Under the pieces are notes generated by a model. That model saw nothing but the letters and a program-made list of their open reading frames with translations. It was not told where the DNA came from and did not search any database. Position numbers and translations under genes: made by a program. A stretch of 64,000 bases of DNA from Willaertia magna. Taxonomy: Eukaryota; Heterolobosea; Eutetramitea; Acrasida; Naegleriidae. Location of the stretch: NCBI GenBank assembly GCA_902984215.1, contig CADWAF010005181.1, positions 19,157 through 83,156 on the forward strand, given 5' to 3'. Below, in pieces: positions 1 through 11,431 of this stretch; the first letter of the stretch is position 1; every line of letters begins with the position of its first letter.

Positions 1-341
1 TCGGGAAATTCATTTTCTAGAACTTGAGGTCTTTCAAGTGAAACGAAATGTTTCTTTATATTATTTTTATCTTGTTTTCTTGAATGTTTAACATTAACTT
101 CTTTGATGTGACTAGTACTAGCCTTTAAATTTGCATAATCCGATGAAACTTTTTCTTCATGTTCGGAATCAATATCATCATTGTCATCAATAACTTTAGA
201 TAATCTATTAGAACGTTTTTTAGAAGGAGTACTATTCTTTTTCTCTTCTTTTGCATTAGACTTTTTAACCAAAGCCTTTTCCGAAGAAGAACCCTTCTTT
301 CTGTTCGGCACCGATTTTGAACTGGATGTTTTAGTAACCAT
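1..341 (-). CDS. N-terminal part of a Lys/Ser-rich protein, cut by the left edge
   Basis: An open frame starts at an ATG whose complement is at 339-341 and stays open to the left edge, giving about 113 residues. The protein is rich in Lys, Ser, Asn and Glu, with basic runs (NRKKGSSSEK, SKKRSNRLSK) and an acidic patch (DDNDDIDSEHEEK). Such tails are common at the start of nuclear proteins, but no domain is visible, so I give no function. It is divergent from the SPCS2 gene, about 200 bases away, and the two may share a promoter region. The rest of the gene lies outside the window. Confidence 0.6.
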   Translation of the reverse strand, partial: MVTKTSSSKSVPNRKKGSSSEKALVKKSNAKEEKKNSTPSKKRSNRLSKVIDDNDDIDSEHEEKVSSDYANLKASTSHIKEVNVKHSRKQDKNNIKKHFVSLERPQVLENEFP

Positions 342-549
342 TTTTCTTTCCAAATAATTTTATAAACTTTTAAAATTAATTTAATAAACTTTAATTATAC
401 TATTATTATGAACAACACATAATCAATTGATAAAAATCAATAAATTTAATCTTCTCCCCTCTAGTTTTACCTATAAAAACAAAATTCAAAAAAAGACTGT
501 CTACGTGTTTGTGTTGGTCTTTTCCAATATTTTTTACAAAAAAAAAATA

Positions 550-1319
550 ATGAAAAGAAAAGAAGGTCGTCAAAGTCAACAACAAGAAGAATTAGAAGAG
601 ATTAATACTTCCGGTAGTACAAGTAATACAAGCAACACACAAGAGATTACAGATAAAAAAGAAAAGAAACCTAAATATCATGTATATGATCTTTATTCTG
701 TAAAATATGCATTAGATACTGCTGTTAAAAATATTTTATTAGATAATAAAGGATTTAATGAAGATGTAGTTTTAAGTAATATAAAATTAATTATCGGATT
801 TATTGCTTGTGGAGGTGCAGTTTTTGCTTATTTTACAAAAAATACTTTATTAGCTCTTGGTTTATGTCTTTTGTAAGTTTTTTTATTCGATCATTTAAAT
901 ATTTTAGCTTACTCATTATTTAATTTATTATTTTAATTATTTAATTTTTTATTAATTATTTTATTATTATAAATAGTTATTTATTAGTTATTTCTCTTCT
1001 TTCATTAAATAGTTATTTCTTTGAAAAGGCTACAACTATTTTAGCTTATTCTAGACAATCAGGATTTATAAGAGTTGAAACTGATATTATTGATGACACT
1101 AACAATAATACAGAAAATAGTAATACTAATCCTAATTGTCCAAAATATGAAATAATTATTCATTATCCAAAAGGTTCATCACTTGTTAGTAGATATACAA
1201 CAAGTAATAATACAGTTTCACATTCATGGTATATTAATGAATTAGTTGATAGTTATGGTACTTGTGATAGAAAAGAATTAAGTAGAGCAATTAGCGAATT
1301 AATAAAAGAAAAGAAGTAA
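550..1319 (+). CDS. SPCS2: Signal peptidase complex subunit 2 (SPCS2/SPC25)
   Basis: Non-catalytic subunit of the ER signal peptidase complex, which supports cleavage of signal peptides at the membrane. Two exons, 550-872 and 977-1319, joined across a 104-nt intron (GTAAGT donor, AATAG acceptor), give 221 residues, the usual length for the family. The poly-Gln/Thr start is followed by the conserved block around YHVYDLYSVKYALD and then two hydrophobic helices, one in each exon; the second (LLVISLLSLNSYFF) is intact only if this acceptor is used rather than the AG at 1016-1017. The C-terminal half is the cytosolic domain, with VETDIIDD and EIIIHYPKGSSLVSRY. The start is the first ATG after an A-rich leader. 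The kinesin gene begins 72 bases downstream. Confidence 0.85.
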
Positions 1320-1391
1320 TTATTTACAACATTTCAAAAGCCCGCTTTAAATTTTACACTTTTTCCCGCCACTATTTGATTTTTTTAAAAA

Positions 1392-4382
1392 ATGTTTAAG
1401 CTGGCACTTTCGGAATTGTTAGCTGAGCAGCAAAAACAACAATTGCATACAAAGGAAGAAAGAGAAGAAGGAAAATTAGTTGAGGGAAAGGAAAATAATA
1501 ACACTAGTTTAGATTTTAATCAATCGCCTAGTGTTGAATCTAATAATATGAAGAAATTAATGGATATTTTAAATGAAAGTACGGATGCTGAAAATAATAA
1601 TAATAATAGGGATATCGTTCCTGAGGTAACTGTAACTAATACTCCAGAGAGATTATTGAATAAGGCAGAAGTTCAAAGTAGTGAGAATAGTGAACGCTTT
1701 TCCTTTACTGTATTTTCTACTTTTAGTAATAGAAATTACAAAATATTTATCAAGAAGAAGGATTCTTCAAAGTTAAAAATTAAGAAAATCAAACAAAATC
1801 TAGAAAAAGTAGTTAAGATTAGTGCCTCAGATATTGTACTTTATTTAAATGATAAATTATTAGACGATGAAATGGTTGGCCAAGAATTTGGTTTAGGAGA
1901 AAATACAATTATAACGCTTGTTCAAGCCTCTGAAAAGGAGACTTTTGAGAGCTTATTGAACAAGCCTACGCTAACGAATGGAAGCATTGGTGACTCTGGA
2001 ATAATACCATCACCAGTTAAAGTGGAATCGTCGCCAATGACCATTCCTCAAAAGGATTTAGAGAAAGATAGCCTTATTACTGAGGATACTACTTCAAAGA
2101 AGTCAGCAATTAGAAAAGTTTTGTTGAGCAATAACAAGAACAAAGAATTAGTTAACACTCCAAAACAAATTCAAAAGACTTTACCTGTTGACACTTTGGG
2201 TGGAGGTGTTTTACCTCCCTTTCTAACACCTCCAACTCAACAGAGTATTTTAGGTTCCAATATTAAGCCTGTAGCTTTTACAAACTCTCAGAATAATATT
2301 TCTTTGGAAGAAACTGTAGGCAACCAATCTGCTGAAAAGAAGGAAACGTCCTCTAATCTAAACGTTTCAAATTATCTTTCTAATTATGCTAAATCTTCCT
2401 TAATGTCACCTACATCTGAGGAGATGGTTTCTCCATTATTAAAGCGTAGCTCAATAGAAGTTAACGAGGTGGTCTCTAAATTAGAAATGAAACAGTTAGA
2501 ATCTGAATTAGACTTCCTTAAAAGAAAACTGGAAAAACAATATCAAACGCTAATTCAAGACGAAAAGAATAAGATTTCAAGAAAATTTGCAACCGAGAAA
2601 AAAGAAATTTTACAAAGGGCAAACGACGATCGTCAAGAATTGTCAAAGGAAAACACTCGTTTGAGAAAGGAATTATTAGCCATGTCAAATAAATTAGAAG
2701 AGCATCAACAAAATCAAAGTGCCAACCAAGTTGTGCAGAATAGTAAGGAAATTACAGATCTTAAATGCCAAATTGAAGAGTTAGAAGCGAAACTAAAACA
2801 GAAAGAAAATGAAATTAATGAAATGGAAGGAAAATATGAGCTTATTAAAAAACAATACGAGCAGGATTTAGAAACACGGCAGATGAAATTTGAGGTCGAA
2901 AAACAAAATTTGTGGAATCAAGAAAAGGAACAAATGCTGAAGAATTGGGCAGAAGAAGTTGAATCACTTGAGATAAAAAATCAACAAGAAAAAGAGGAGT
3001 CTAAGAACACTTGCGATATGTTAAAAAGAGAGTTAGATTTGGCTCACATAAAAATAGAGAAAGACTTGCAATATGTTGAATCTGCTGACTTGGCATTCAA
3101 TGATTTAAGAAACCAAATTACCTTACTCACCAATGGAGATGTGGATGCTTCTACTTTGATTATAGAAAGCGCCAAAGAAAAAGCTTTATTAGAAAAGAAG
3201 TATAATGAGATAATGAGAGATTACGATGTATTAAGAGAACAACTGGAAGAAGAAGTGAAAAAAAGAAAATCCCTACATAATTTAGTTGAAGATATGAAAG
3301 GTAATATTAGAGTTATTGTAAGAATAAGGCCTCTGTTGGAAGGAGAACAACAAACAGATGTTATGCAGGGGGGAAGGATTGAAGTTAAGGATGAAAATAT
3401 GATTTCCGTTCAATCACAAAATCTTGGGCTTAAAAATCTAGAGTTTTTTAAAGTATTGGGGGAGAGTTCTGATCAATTACAAGTTTTTGAGCAAGTACAA
3501 CCACTTATACAAAGTGCAATAGATGGATTTAATGTGTGCGTATTTGCATACGGTCAAACTGGATCAGGAAAAACCTTTACTATTCATGGTGAACCAGAAA
3601 ATATAAATCAATTTGGCCTTATTCCTAGAGCTCTAGACCATTTATTTAAATGCTTGGAAAGACAAATTTGTCACAAAACTGAAAGTTTTACCCTTTCATG
3701 CAGTATGGTGGAATTATATCTAGATGATTTAATTGATTTATATGAAAACATTCAGGATCAAAATAATAACAATAATTCAACAACTACAGGCAAAAAGAAA
3801 CTTCAACTAAGGCAATCAGAAAATGGTAAGATGTCTGTTACTAATTGTGTAGAGATACCCGTAAATAACAGTAACGAGTTAATGCAATTACTAAAATATG
3901 GAAATGAATCTAAGAAGATATTTAAAACAGAAATGAATGACCAATCTTCTCGATCTCATACAATATTTACTGTAAAATTAACAATACAAGGAAGGGAAAG
4001 TAATAATCAAGAAAAATACTATAGAAAACAAAGTAAAATTGCTTTTGTAGATTTAGCAGGTTCTGAAAGGGTAACGAAATCTGGGTCAGTTAAATCTGAG
4101 GAAAGATTTAAAGAAGCCCAACATATTAATAAGAGTTTAAGTGCTTTAGGAGATGTAATAGCAGCATTGTCAACCAAACAAAAACATGTACCATATAGAA
4201 ATTCAAAGCTTACATTAATGTTACAGGAAATGATTGGAGGAAATTCTAAAACAATAATGTTTGCAAATATTTCACCTGACAGAAAAAGTATAAGTGAAAC
4301 TATTTCTACTCTAACCTTTGCCTCAAGAGTTAAGTGCGTTCAAAATCATCCTTTATTATCCAAGCAAACACTAGAGAATTAA
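1392..4382 (+). CDS. Kinesin-14 (C-terminal motor) with a ubiquitin-like domain
   Basis: Single-exon gene of 996 residues. Visible in order: a disordered N-terminus; a ubiquitin-like fold at about 105-180 (FSFTVFSTFSNRNYKIFIKK to ENTIITLVQ); a Ser/Thr/Pro linker; a long coiled coil at about 355-630; and a C-terminal motor from about 635. Motor motifs are the neck-motor junction GNIRVIVRIRP, the P-loop AYGQTGSGKT (about 719-728), switch I NDQSSRSH (about 848) and switch II VDLAGSER (about 885). The neck preceding a C-terminal motor is the hallmark of minus-end-directed kinesin-14 (Ncd/KAR3/KIFC1), which works in spindle assembly or axonemal transport. The ubiquitin-like insert is not a standard kinesin-14 domain. 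A ciliary gene (IFT54) follows in the same orientation 83 bases downstream. Confidence 0.93.
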   Translation: MFKLALSELLAEQQKQQLHTKEEREEGKLVEGKENNNTSLDFNQSPSVESNNMKKLMDILNESTDAENNNNNRDIVPEVTVTNTPERLLNKAEVQSSENSERFSFTVFSTFSNRNYKIFIKKKDSSKLKIKKIKQNLEKVVKISASDIVLYLNDKLLDDEMVGQEFGLGENTIITLVQASEKETFESLLNKPTLTNGSIGDSGIIPSPVKVESSPMTIPQKDLEKDSLITEDTTSKKSAIRKVLLSNNKNKELVNTPKQIQKTLPVDTLGGGVLPPFLTPPTQQSILGSNIKPVAFTNSQNNISLEETVGNQSAEKKETSSNLNVSNYLSNYAKSSLMSPTSEEMVSPLLKRSSIEVNEVVSKLEMKQLESELDFLKRKLEKQYQTLIQDEKNKISRKFATEKKEILQRANDDRQELSKENTRLRKELLAMSNKLEEHQQNQSANQVVQNSKEITDLKCQIEELEAKLKQKENEINEMEGKYELIKKQYEQDLETRQMKFEVEKQNLWNQEKEQMLKNWAEEVESLEIKNQQEKEESKNTCDMLKRELDLAHIKIEKDLQYVESADLAFNDLRNQITLLTNGDVDASTLIIESAKEKALLEKKYNEIMRDYDVLREQLEEEVKKRKSLHNLVEDMKGNIRVIVRIRPLLEGEQQTDVMQGGRIEVKDENMISVQSQNLGLKNLEFFKVLGESSDQLQVFEQVQPLIQSAIDGFNVCVFAYGQTGSGKTFTIHGEPENINQFGLIPRALDHLFKCLERQICHKTESFTLSCSMVELYLDDLIDLYENIQDQNNNNNSTTTGKKKLQLRQSENGKMSVTNCVEIPVNNSNELMQLLKYGNESKKIFKTEMNDQSSRSHTIFTVKLTIQGRESNNQEKYYRKQSKIAFVDLAGSERVTKSGSVKSEERFKEAQHINKSLSALGDVIAALSTKQKHVPYRNSKLTLMLQEMIGGNSKTIMFANISPDRKSISETISTLTFASRVKCVQNHPLLSKQTLEN

Positions 4383-4465
4383 TTGAGTTATTGTATATTT
4401 AAGAAAGAAGTAAAATTTGTTTTATTACAAGAAATGAGAATGGTACACTTTTTTACCGCTAAAAA

Positions 4466-6175
4466 ATGTCTGAGGTTTCAGAACTACAGCTAGAAAAGTT
4501 AGTTGAAGCAGCCAAGAAGAAATTAGAGGCTTTAGTGCCTAAATTTCCTTTACAGGAGAAACATATTACAAGACCACCACCTCAATTCATTAAATCACTA
4601 ACGGCAGCTTTGATTAAAGAGAAAGGATATCCCGAAGGATTATTCGATGAAGCCTTCTTAAAGAAGAAAGAAATGGTAAGTTAAATCTTAACAAACCGAC
4701 TAAATGAAATGGAAAAGACTTCCGAAGAAAAAAGTACTTTCCTTAAACAATTACTTAATGTTGTGGGATATACACTTAGAAAAAACATTCCAGTATCTGT
4801 ATCTCTATTAATTAAAGGAAAGGAAAACACTAAAAACGTTTGTAATTTCTTTCAAGCTTTAGCTGAGGCGGCCGGTAACAAAGAAAAATTTGAATATAAA
4901 AAAGCAATAGAGAAGGTAAAGTCAGGAAATTACAGAGATGTTACTAGACAAGAGCAAGCCTCAACTAATCCTAATGAAACTAATAACACTTCTAATAATG
5001 ACGCTAATAATACAACAAAGAATAGTCAACCAACAAATCCTTCAACTACCTCTAATAATGGACCTCAAAATAATAACACTACAACTACTCCTCCAAACAA
5101 TAATATATTAAGTAATTATTTACCTCCTAGTTCCTCAAAATCCCAACACAGACCTCCATTAACGGAGAGTAATTCGTCTAGTAATGTAAGAACAACTACC
5201 CCTGTAACTACTGAAGAAAAATCTTTGAATAATAGAGTAAGAGCGCCTTCACCAAGCCCTTCAACAATTAATAACAACAATAATATAAACAATAATAATG
5301 AATCAAACAAAAGGGAAGTACCTCCTTCAACACCATCAAATGAAGAATATAGGAATGAGCAACCACCTTTATTACAAGAAGATGAAAATAATAATGGGTA
5401 TTCTAATAATGACACTGATCTTCAAAGTACACTAGGTGACAATGTAAATTACTCAAGGCCTTACTCAAGTAGAGCTCAGTCAGCAAAGAGGGGACCACCG
5501 AAAATAAGAACTAATGTAAGAAATATTGATAGTCAGGAAATGCCAACAGAAAATAAAATCGAGATTAAGGCTACAGAGGGAGTGATTGTAGACGACAATA
5601 CAAATGAAGAAGAAGAGGAGGAACATATAATGATTGTAACAGAAACTAATTTAAATAAGAATAATACTCCTAAGGTAGGTGATCAAGCAGGTCAACTTGT
5701 CAACAAGTTAATGGAAAATGAAAGCGAAATTGAAAAAAAGAGAGGAAAACAGGTAGGAACGAAACAAACCACAGAAGTAGATAACAATCAAAGAAAGGGT
5801 ATCATTCTGAATGTGACAAAGAAAGAAAAAGAAAAGGAGGCAAACACTACAGATTTAACCACGCTAAGGGACACCATTCAAACCTTAGTAGCTAAAACAA
5901 ATCCTCTTGGAAAAACTATGGATTATATTCAAGAAGATTTGGATAGTATGCAAAGGGAAATGGATATGTGGAGGAAAGAAGTAGAATTCCAAAGACAAAG
6001 GTTAATTGAAGAAAGATTAAAAACAGATCAAGAACTACAAGCTGCTCAGGCACAATTTAGAGAGTTAGAACAAAATATTCAAGATAAATTAGAAAAAATC
6101 AACTCTACTAAAACGTCAATCTTAGCAAATGATAAACTGTTAGAAAATCTATTGAGAAATGTAGTTTCCAATTAA
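4466..6175 (+). CDS. IFT54: Intraflagellar transport protein IFT54 (TRAF3IP1/MIP-T3)
   Basis: IFT-B subunit that carries cargo along the ciliary axoneme and pairs with IFT20. Exons 4466-4675 and 4718-6175 are joined across a 42-nt intron (GTAAGT...AAAAG) to give 555 residues. The N-terminal calponin-homology-like domain (about 1-120) matches the family pattern in RPPPQFIKSLTAALI, GYPEGLFDEAF and STFLKQLLNVV, the last only after splicing. The middle (about 165-380) is a low-complexity Asn/Thr/Pro/Ser linker. The C-terminus has the conserved coiled coil with NPLGKTMDYIQEDLDSMQ (from about residue 465), the IFT20-binding part. Its presence argues that the organism can build cilia. I am confident because both ends match independently. 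Confidence 0.92.
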
Positions 6176-6267
6176 AACATAACTATTGTAAATTGTGTAT
6201 AATTTTTACAAAATCAATTTCAATTTTTACAAATAGCCAATAAATTTTAACAATTTTTTTATTAAAA

Positions 6268-7878
6268 ATGGCTCCAAAGAAGAAGAAAAACAATAATAAA
6301 CATCGTCAAGAAGAAGAACTGGAAGAGGATAATAACATTATTTCTTCTTCATTATCGAGTAGTACAATAAATAAACAAAAATTTCAACAAAAAGAAAAGA
6401 CTAATAACAATATTAAATTAGAAAAAAAGAAAAATAAAGAAGAAAAATTAAATAATATTGATATTAATAATATATTTAATAATATTCCATATTTTTTACA
6501 TGGTTCAGAAGATTCAAAAGATTTAGATAAATTATACATGTTTATTGGAAGAAATTCTTTACCTTCACATGAAAAGTGTTGTCACTTTTGTAATTCAAAT
6601 AATGACAAAGAAAATGATACAGAGCTAGAAAATAAAGAAATTAAAGAAGATAGAAATTTATTTGAAATTGAAAATAATTATGTAATTAAAGTTTTTAAAG
6701 GATTAATAGATGAAGTAAATAATGGATTATTTACAACTTATCATTTACATCAACAAGTGAATTGGAATGTTAATAATTTACAAAATAATAATGATAATAG
6801 TTTACAAAAGAGTTTACAAGATAATTGTCCAATAAAATCAAAAATTAATAGAATTATACCAATGAAAGCAATTGTAACAATTCAACATTTATTTATTCAG
6901 TTAAGAAAAATAACTTTATTTAGAAATGATATAATTAATTTAATTAAAAAAAATGATTTTAATGAAAGAATAATTTATTTAAAAAATAAAATTAACTTTA
7001 CAAAAAATATAAATGAAATAAATAATGAAATAAATATAGAAATGTTAAAATATTTAATTTTTCGTTTAGGACAAACAAATTATTTAATTAAAGGAAATGA
7101 AATTTTTACAAAAAAAGAATTAATTAACTTAGATTTTAATTTACAAAATATTTTAAATAGATTTAAAGATATTAAAGATAAAAATATTTTACAAAATGAA
7201 AAGATTAAATCTTTAAATATTTTAGATAATTATTTACAAGAATTTTTAAATTTAATTGATGGTGTAAAAAGTATAAAATTAAAAAATAATTTGGAAATGT
7301 TAATTTGTAATAATTTAAATAATAATTTATTTCAATTACAATGTAATTATATTGTAATGAGACAAAAATTGTATAGTGGACAAGTTTTATATTATATGTT
7401 TAATTTTGGAGATTTAGAAGATAACAATACTTTACAAAAAATAAATTGTAATTGGCCAATAGATGATTTAAATATTTTAAATGAATATAAATTAAATTTA
7501 TTAAAAAATATTGAAAATAAAATTTTTGTAAATGTTTTTTTAGATAATGACAATGAAGAATTATATATTCATTTACAACCAAATAATAAATTTAATTTTT
7601 GTGAATTTAATAAGATATTTAGATATTTAGCAAAAGAATTTTTAGAAATTGAAAATGCAAAACAATTACAATATTTAAATCAAGAAATTGCAATTATTTC
7701 ATCAAAAAAGGGAAAAGAATTAAAACCTTTTAAATCTTTAAATTTTGATTTATATTATCACTTGTTTGTTTTAGATTTTGAAAAGAAAACATTTAAAATT
7801 GGTGCTTTAAGAAGTACAGTAACTAATTTATTAATCCCGCAACATTGCATTCAAGAAATTTACAATGAAAATAAATAA
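6268..7878 (+). CDS. Uncharacterised Asn/Lys-rich protein with a Cys/His motif
   Basis: Single-exon frame of 536 residues. I do not recognise the family. After a basic Lys/Asn start (about 1-70) there is a compact motif near residue 80-115: YFLHGSEDSKDLDKLY, then LPSHEKCCHFCNSN with three cysteines and a histidine that could bind metal. The rest is helical and very AT-rich, with a repeated TTACAA-type codon pattern, and ends in ordinary sequence (HLFVLDFEKKTFKIGALRS). The GSEDSKDLD string recalls nucleotidyltransferase GS-type loops, but I see no clear second acidic motif, so I do not assign it. It converges on the USP gene; the two stop codons are about 20 bases apart. Confidence 0.7.
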   Translation: MAPKKKKNNNKHRQEEELEEDNNIISSSLSSSTINKQKFQQKEKTNNNIKLEKKKNKEEKLNNIDINNIFNNIPYFLHGSEDSKDLDKLYMFIGRNSLPSHEKCCHFCNSNNDKENDTELENKEIKEDRNLFEIENNYVIKVFKGLIDEVNNGLFTTYHLHQQVNWNVNNLQNNNDNSLQKSLQDNCPIKSKINRIIPMKAIVTIQHLFIQLRKITLFRNDIINLIKKNDFNERIIYLKNKINFTKNINEINNEINIEMLKYLIFRLGQTNYLIKGNEIFTKKELINLDFNLQNILNRFKDIKDKNILQNEKIKSLNILDNYLQEFLNLIDGVKSIKLKNNLEMLICNNLNNNLFQLQCNYIVMRQKLYSGQVLYYMFNFGDLEDNNTLQKINCNWPIDDLNILNEYKLNLLKNIENKIFVNVFLDNDNEELYIHLQPNNKFNFCEFNKIFRYLAKEFLEIENAKQLQYLNQEIAIISSKKGKELKPFKSLNFDLYYHLFVLDFEKKTFKIGALRSTVTNLLIPQHCIQEIYNENK

Positions 7879-7898
7879 ATAAATCAATAAAATTAAAT

Positions 7899-10800
7899 TT
7901 ATTCAAATTCAACGGGTACAATAGTATGATTAGCGTGTTCTTGTACTTTCTTTCTTTGATAAAATAATAAATAAGCATTTGACGTTTTAATTTCATTTTC
8001 TTGTAATTGTGAAACAGATTGATCATTAAAACAATACCATTTACCATCTGTACTATTCTTTGCATAACTATAATAATGTCCACCAGATAAACCACCTGTA
8101 TGACATGAAATACCATATAAATCATATAATAATGGTTCTTCAGGTTTTTGTACCATATATTCACTTAAATCAAGATTATAAATTGGAAAATCAACAAAAT
8201 TAGTAACCTTTTCTCTTAAATATCTATTTCTATAACCAAAACGTTTTAAATGAATAATTAATATATTTGGACTTGACCAAATCTCAAATTTCTTAAAAGC
8301 ACGACGATGTTCTTTACATTGTGGACAATACCATTGATCATTCTCTCCAAGTTGTTCAGTTTCACTAAATAGTCTTAAACAATCATCTAATGTAATTTCA
8401 TAATTCTTTTCTTTTATATTATTGTTATTATTACTATCATCTACATGAACTGTCATTGCCTCTTTTGTTTTAAGCATTGATTTATCAAACCAATCAACAC
8501 AAATTGTATATTGTTGTTGTTGTTGATTATTATCTTCACTTGTTGTATTATCATTATTATCATTAACAGTAGCATTAGGGGCAGTATTAGTATTAGTATG
8601 AATATACTTCCAAATAGTATCCTTTTCATCAGTGTAAATAATTGAATGACCTGACGTTTGTTTAACATCTTCATTCATTTCAATTGCAGATAATTTAAAT
8701 GGAAGTGTTTCAAAATTAAATGTTGGAAAAACACTTTCCTTTAAAATTGCTAATTTCTCTTCTTGTGTATATTCAGTTTTATCACTTCCTTCATTAGGTA
8801 TAGGTTGTATATTTGCTTCTGGATCATTTCTATCTTTTTTAATAATTCTTTGTAAATGATCAAAAAGTAAATGATAAAATTCTTGTGTAGTTGTTCCTTT
8901 TTTAACAAATAATATAAATGGAATACCTATACTTCTAAATGGTGATTCTAATTCACCTGATAAATAACGTTGTCTAATATTAACAATTACATAATTATTA
9001 ATATCATTGTTAAAATCATCTGGAGCTTCAAAACAAAGTACTTTTGGTGTTTGTTTTGATTTAGAATCAATTTCTAAAATAGATTCTTGTTTATCAAGTA
9101 TTCTATCAATTGAAAATCCAGCCATATTAACAAAATAAATTTTATCTAAATTCTTTTTTTGTAATGTCATTTTAATAAACTTTTCAGTTAATAATTGTAT
9201 ATTTGAATTTGTAGGTAATTGTATTGAATATTTTGTTGGTCTATTACCACCTTGTGTATTCATAAATATTACATCAATTTTATGTAATTTAGTTTGACCT
9301 ATTGGACAACTAAGATACATAAATGGATCAAATTTAATTGATATTTTACCACAAACTATTTAATTATTTAGTTAATTATCATTGTAATTGTTATTTAATT
9401 ATTTAGTTAATTAATTAATAAATTACTTACCATTACAATGTAAAGTACTTTTTAATTGACCTTGAAATAAATCTACAATTACAGATCTATTTCTCATTAA
9501 ATGTAATTTCCAAGATTCTTTAGCAACAACTTTATCAGGACGTTGTCCATCAGAATCTTTCAATTCAACATAAGGTTTAGTTTTAACTTGATTTAAATCT
9601 TCATGTAAACCATCTAATAAATAAGCAATTAATTCTTGTGAATCATGTTGTTGATAACCACCAAATTGTGGCGCAATTTGAGAAATTGTATATTTTAAAT
9701 TTACGGGTGAAAAACAACCGTTACCTGACCACATTTCTTTAATTAAAGCGGCAAATTCTTTAGCTAATTTACCTTTTGAACCTAACGGATTTACCTTATT
9801 TATATGTTCTTTATATTCACCCGAGTAGAAATAATCTCTTAATGGAATAGTGTTGGATAAACATTGTAATGCACTATTCATAAAACAAGTATTACCCAAG
9901 TTTCTTAATCCACACAAACCCTTTCTTTTACTTTTACCTACAGAACCAGATCCAATACCAAACATATTATAACTATAATCTTTAAAACTATCTAATAATT
10001 CACCTGCAAATTCATTAATTCTCTTTTTCTTTTTCTTTTTATTAGTAGTTGATTGATTATTGACAGATGATGTACCTCCATTGGTTGTTGAATCATCATC
10101 TTCATCTTCTTCTTCATTTTCTTCTTCATTATCTTCTTGTTTAGATTTCATTAAAATATCAACTGGCCACTCTTTTGTACCATCTTTCCTAATCTCAAAT
10201 ATTAATTGTTGATTATCAATAATCCTCGCTTCTTCTAAAGTAATATTATTATCAATAATTTGTTTTGCATTATTATCTAAAACACTCCAACATCTACATG
10301 ATTTTAAAATCTTTGATAATTGTTTATCTTCAAAAGAATTATTTGTAAAAATTAAAAAACATAATAATTTTAAATCTTTAATTAAAGTTTTTTTACTTAA
10401 TTGAATTTCCTTTTTAGATTCTTTTAAAACTTTACCATTTTCATTTGTTAAATAAATTTGTAAAACAAATGGATGAATTTCAATTCTACGTATTTGATTA
10501 GATATTTCTAATCCATCAATAATTACTTTTCTAATAATTAATTGATTATTTCCATCTTCTTTTACTTCTTTATTTACTTCTTCTTTATTGTTAGAAGAAG
10601 AATAACCATACCATTCAGACAAGTAAAGAAATGACTGTTCTGATAAAATTTCAAAATCTTTCTTTTCTGAAATATCTTTACGTAAAATAATATTTGAAAA
10701 TAATAAATTTAAAATTAAATCTTGTTCATCATTAGATTGATTTGTTGTTGATTTAAATAAATAATTATAATTTAAAATCTTTTCAATTAAATTATTATTA

Positions 10801-11237
10801 TTAATTGGACATGGAAAGTTATTTTCTTCTTCATCATCTTCTTCTTTATTGTTAATGTTATCTTTACTAGTTGTAGATAAAGTAGGAGAAGAAGTAGTAG
10901 AAGTATTTGTTGTAGGAGAACAAGGTGAAGAAGAGTAATCATCTTTATAATTTACGTATTTTTTCCATTTATTAAACCAATTAGAATTAATAATTGTAAA
11001 TTTACATCCTTCATTGAAAGATGTTTTATTTTCTAAATTTTTAATAATTTCATATTGTTCATTAGGTGAAGGTATTAATTTTTTTATTAATTCTTTTTGT
11101 TCTGGTTGATCTAATACTGTCTCACTAGCTTTTGATAAAACAATGTCAGAAGTATTATTATTGTTGTTGATATTGTTAGTGTTGTTGTTGTTGTTGTTGA
11201 TATTGTCATTCATCTCAGCAACATTGTTGTTATCCAT
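7899..11237 (-). CDS. Ubiquitin-specific protease of USP4/USP11/USP15 (Ubp12) type
   Basis: Cysteine protease that removes ubiquitin from proteins. Exon 1 is 11237-9431 and exon 2 is 9355-7899; the 75-nt intron (GTAAGT...AATAG) restores the zinc-ribbon CNVCGK, and the product is 1,087 residues. Domain order is that of the USP4/15 group: a DUSP-like N-terminus with the [12 protein letters not shown] core, an acidic linker, a ubiquitin-like stretch, then the catalytic domain. The Cys box is [18 protein letters not shown] (catalytic Cys about 450), followed by [11 protein letters not shown], the second zinc pair CPQCKEH, and the His box [15 protein letters not shown] (about 1027) with [10 protein letters not shown]. 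All catalytic residues are present. A poly-Asn leader and an acidic run [12 protein letters not shown] lie inside. Confidence 0.95.
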
Positions 11238-11431
11238 TTTTTTTTTTGATTTTTTTTATTTTTATTTTTTTTTTAAAATTTTTTTCTCAAAGAGTTCATT
11301 CATTCCGATTGAAATTTCAGTCAGCACTTTGTTTATTCTGTATTAAAACAAATGTGGCTTGCAGATATTTTCATGATTGTGAATTTAATGCAAGGTAACG
11401 TTGTTGATAGTCGTTAATACGTGTTTTTAAA

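Noticed and set aside
5116..5415. 99-residue frame antisense to the IFT54 linker
   Set aside because: It is the reverse of Asn/Ser/Pro low-complexity codons; its Leu/Ser-rich product has no features.
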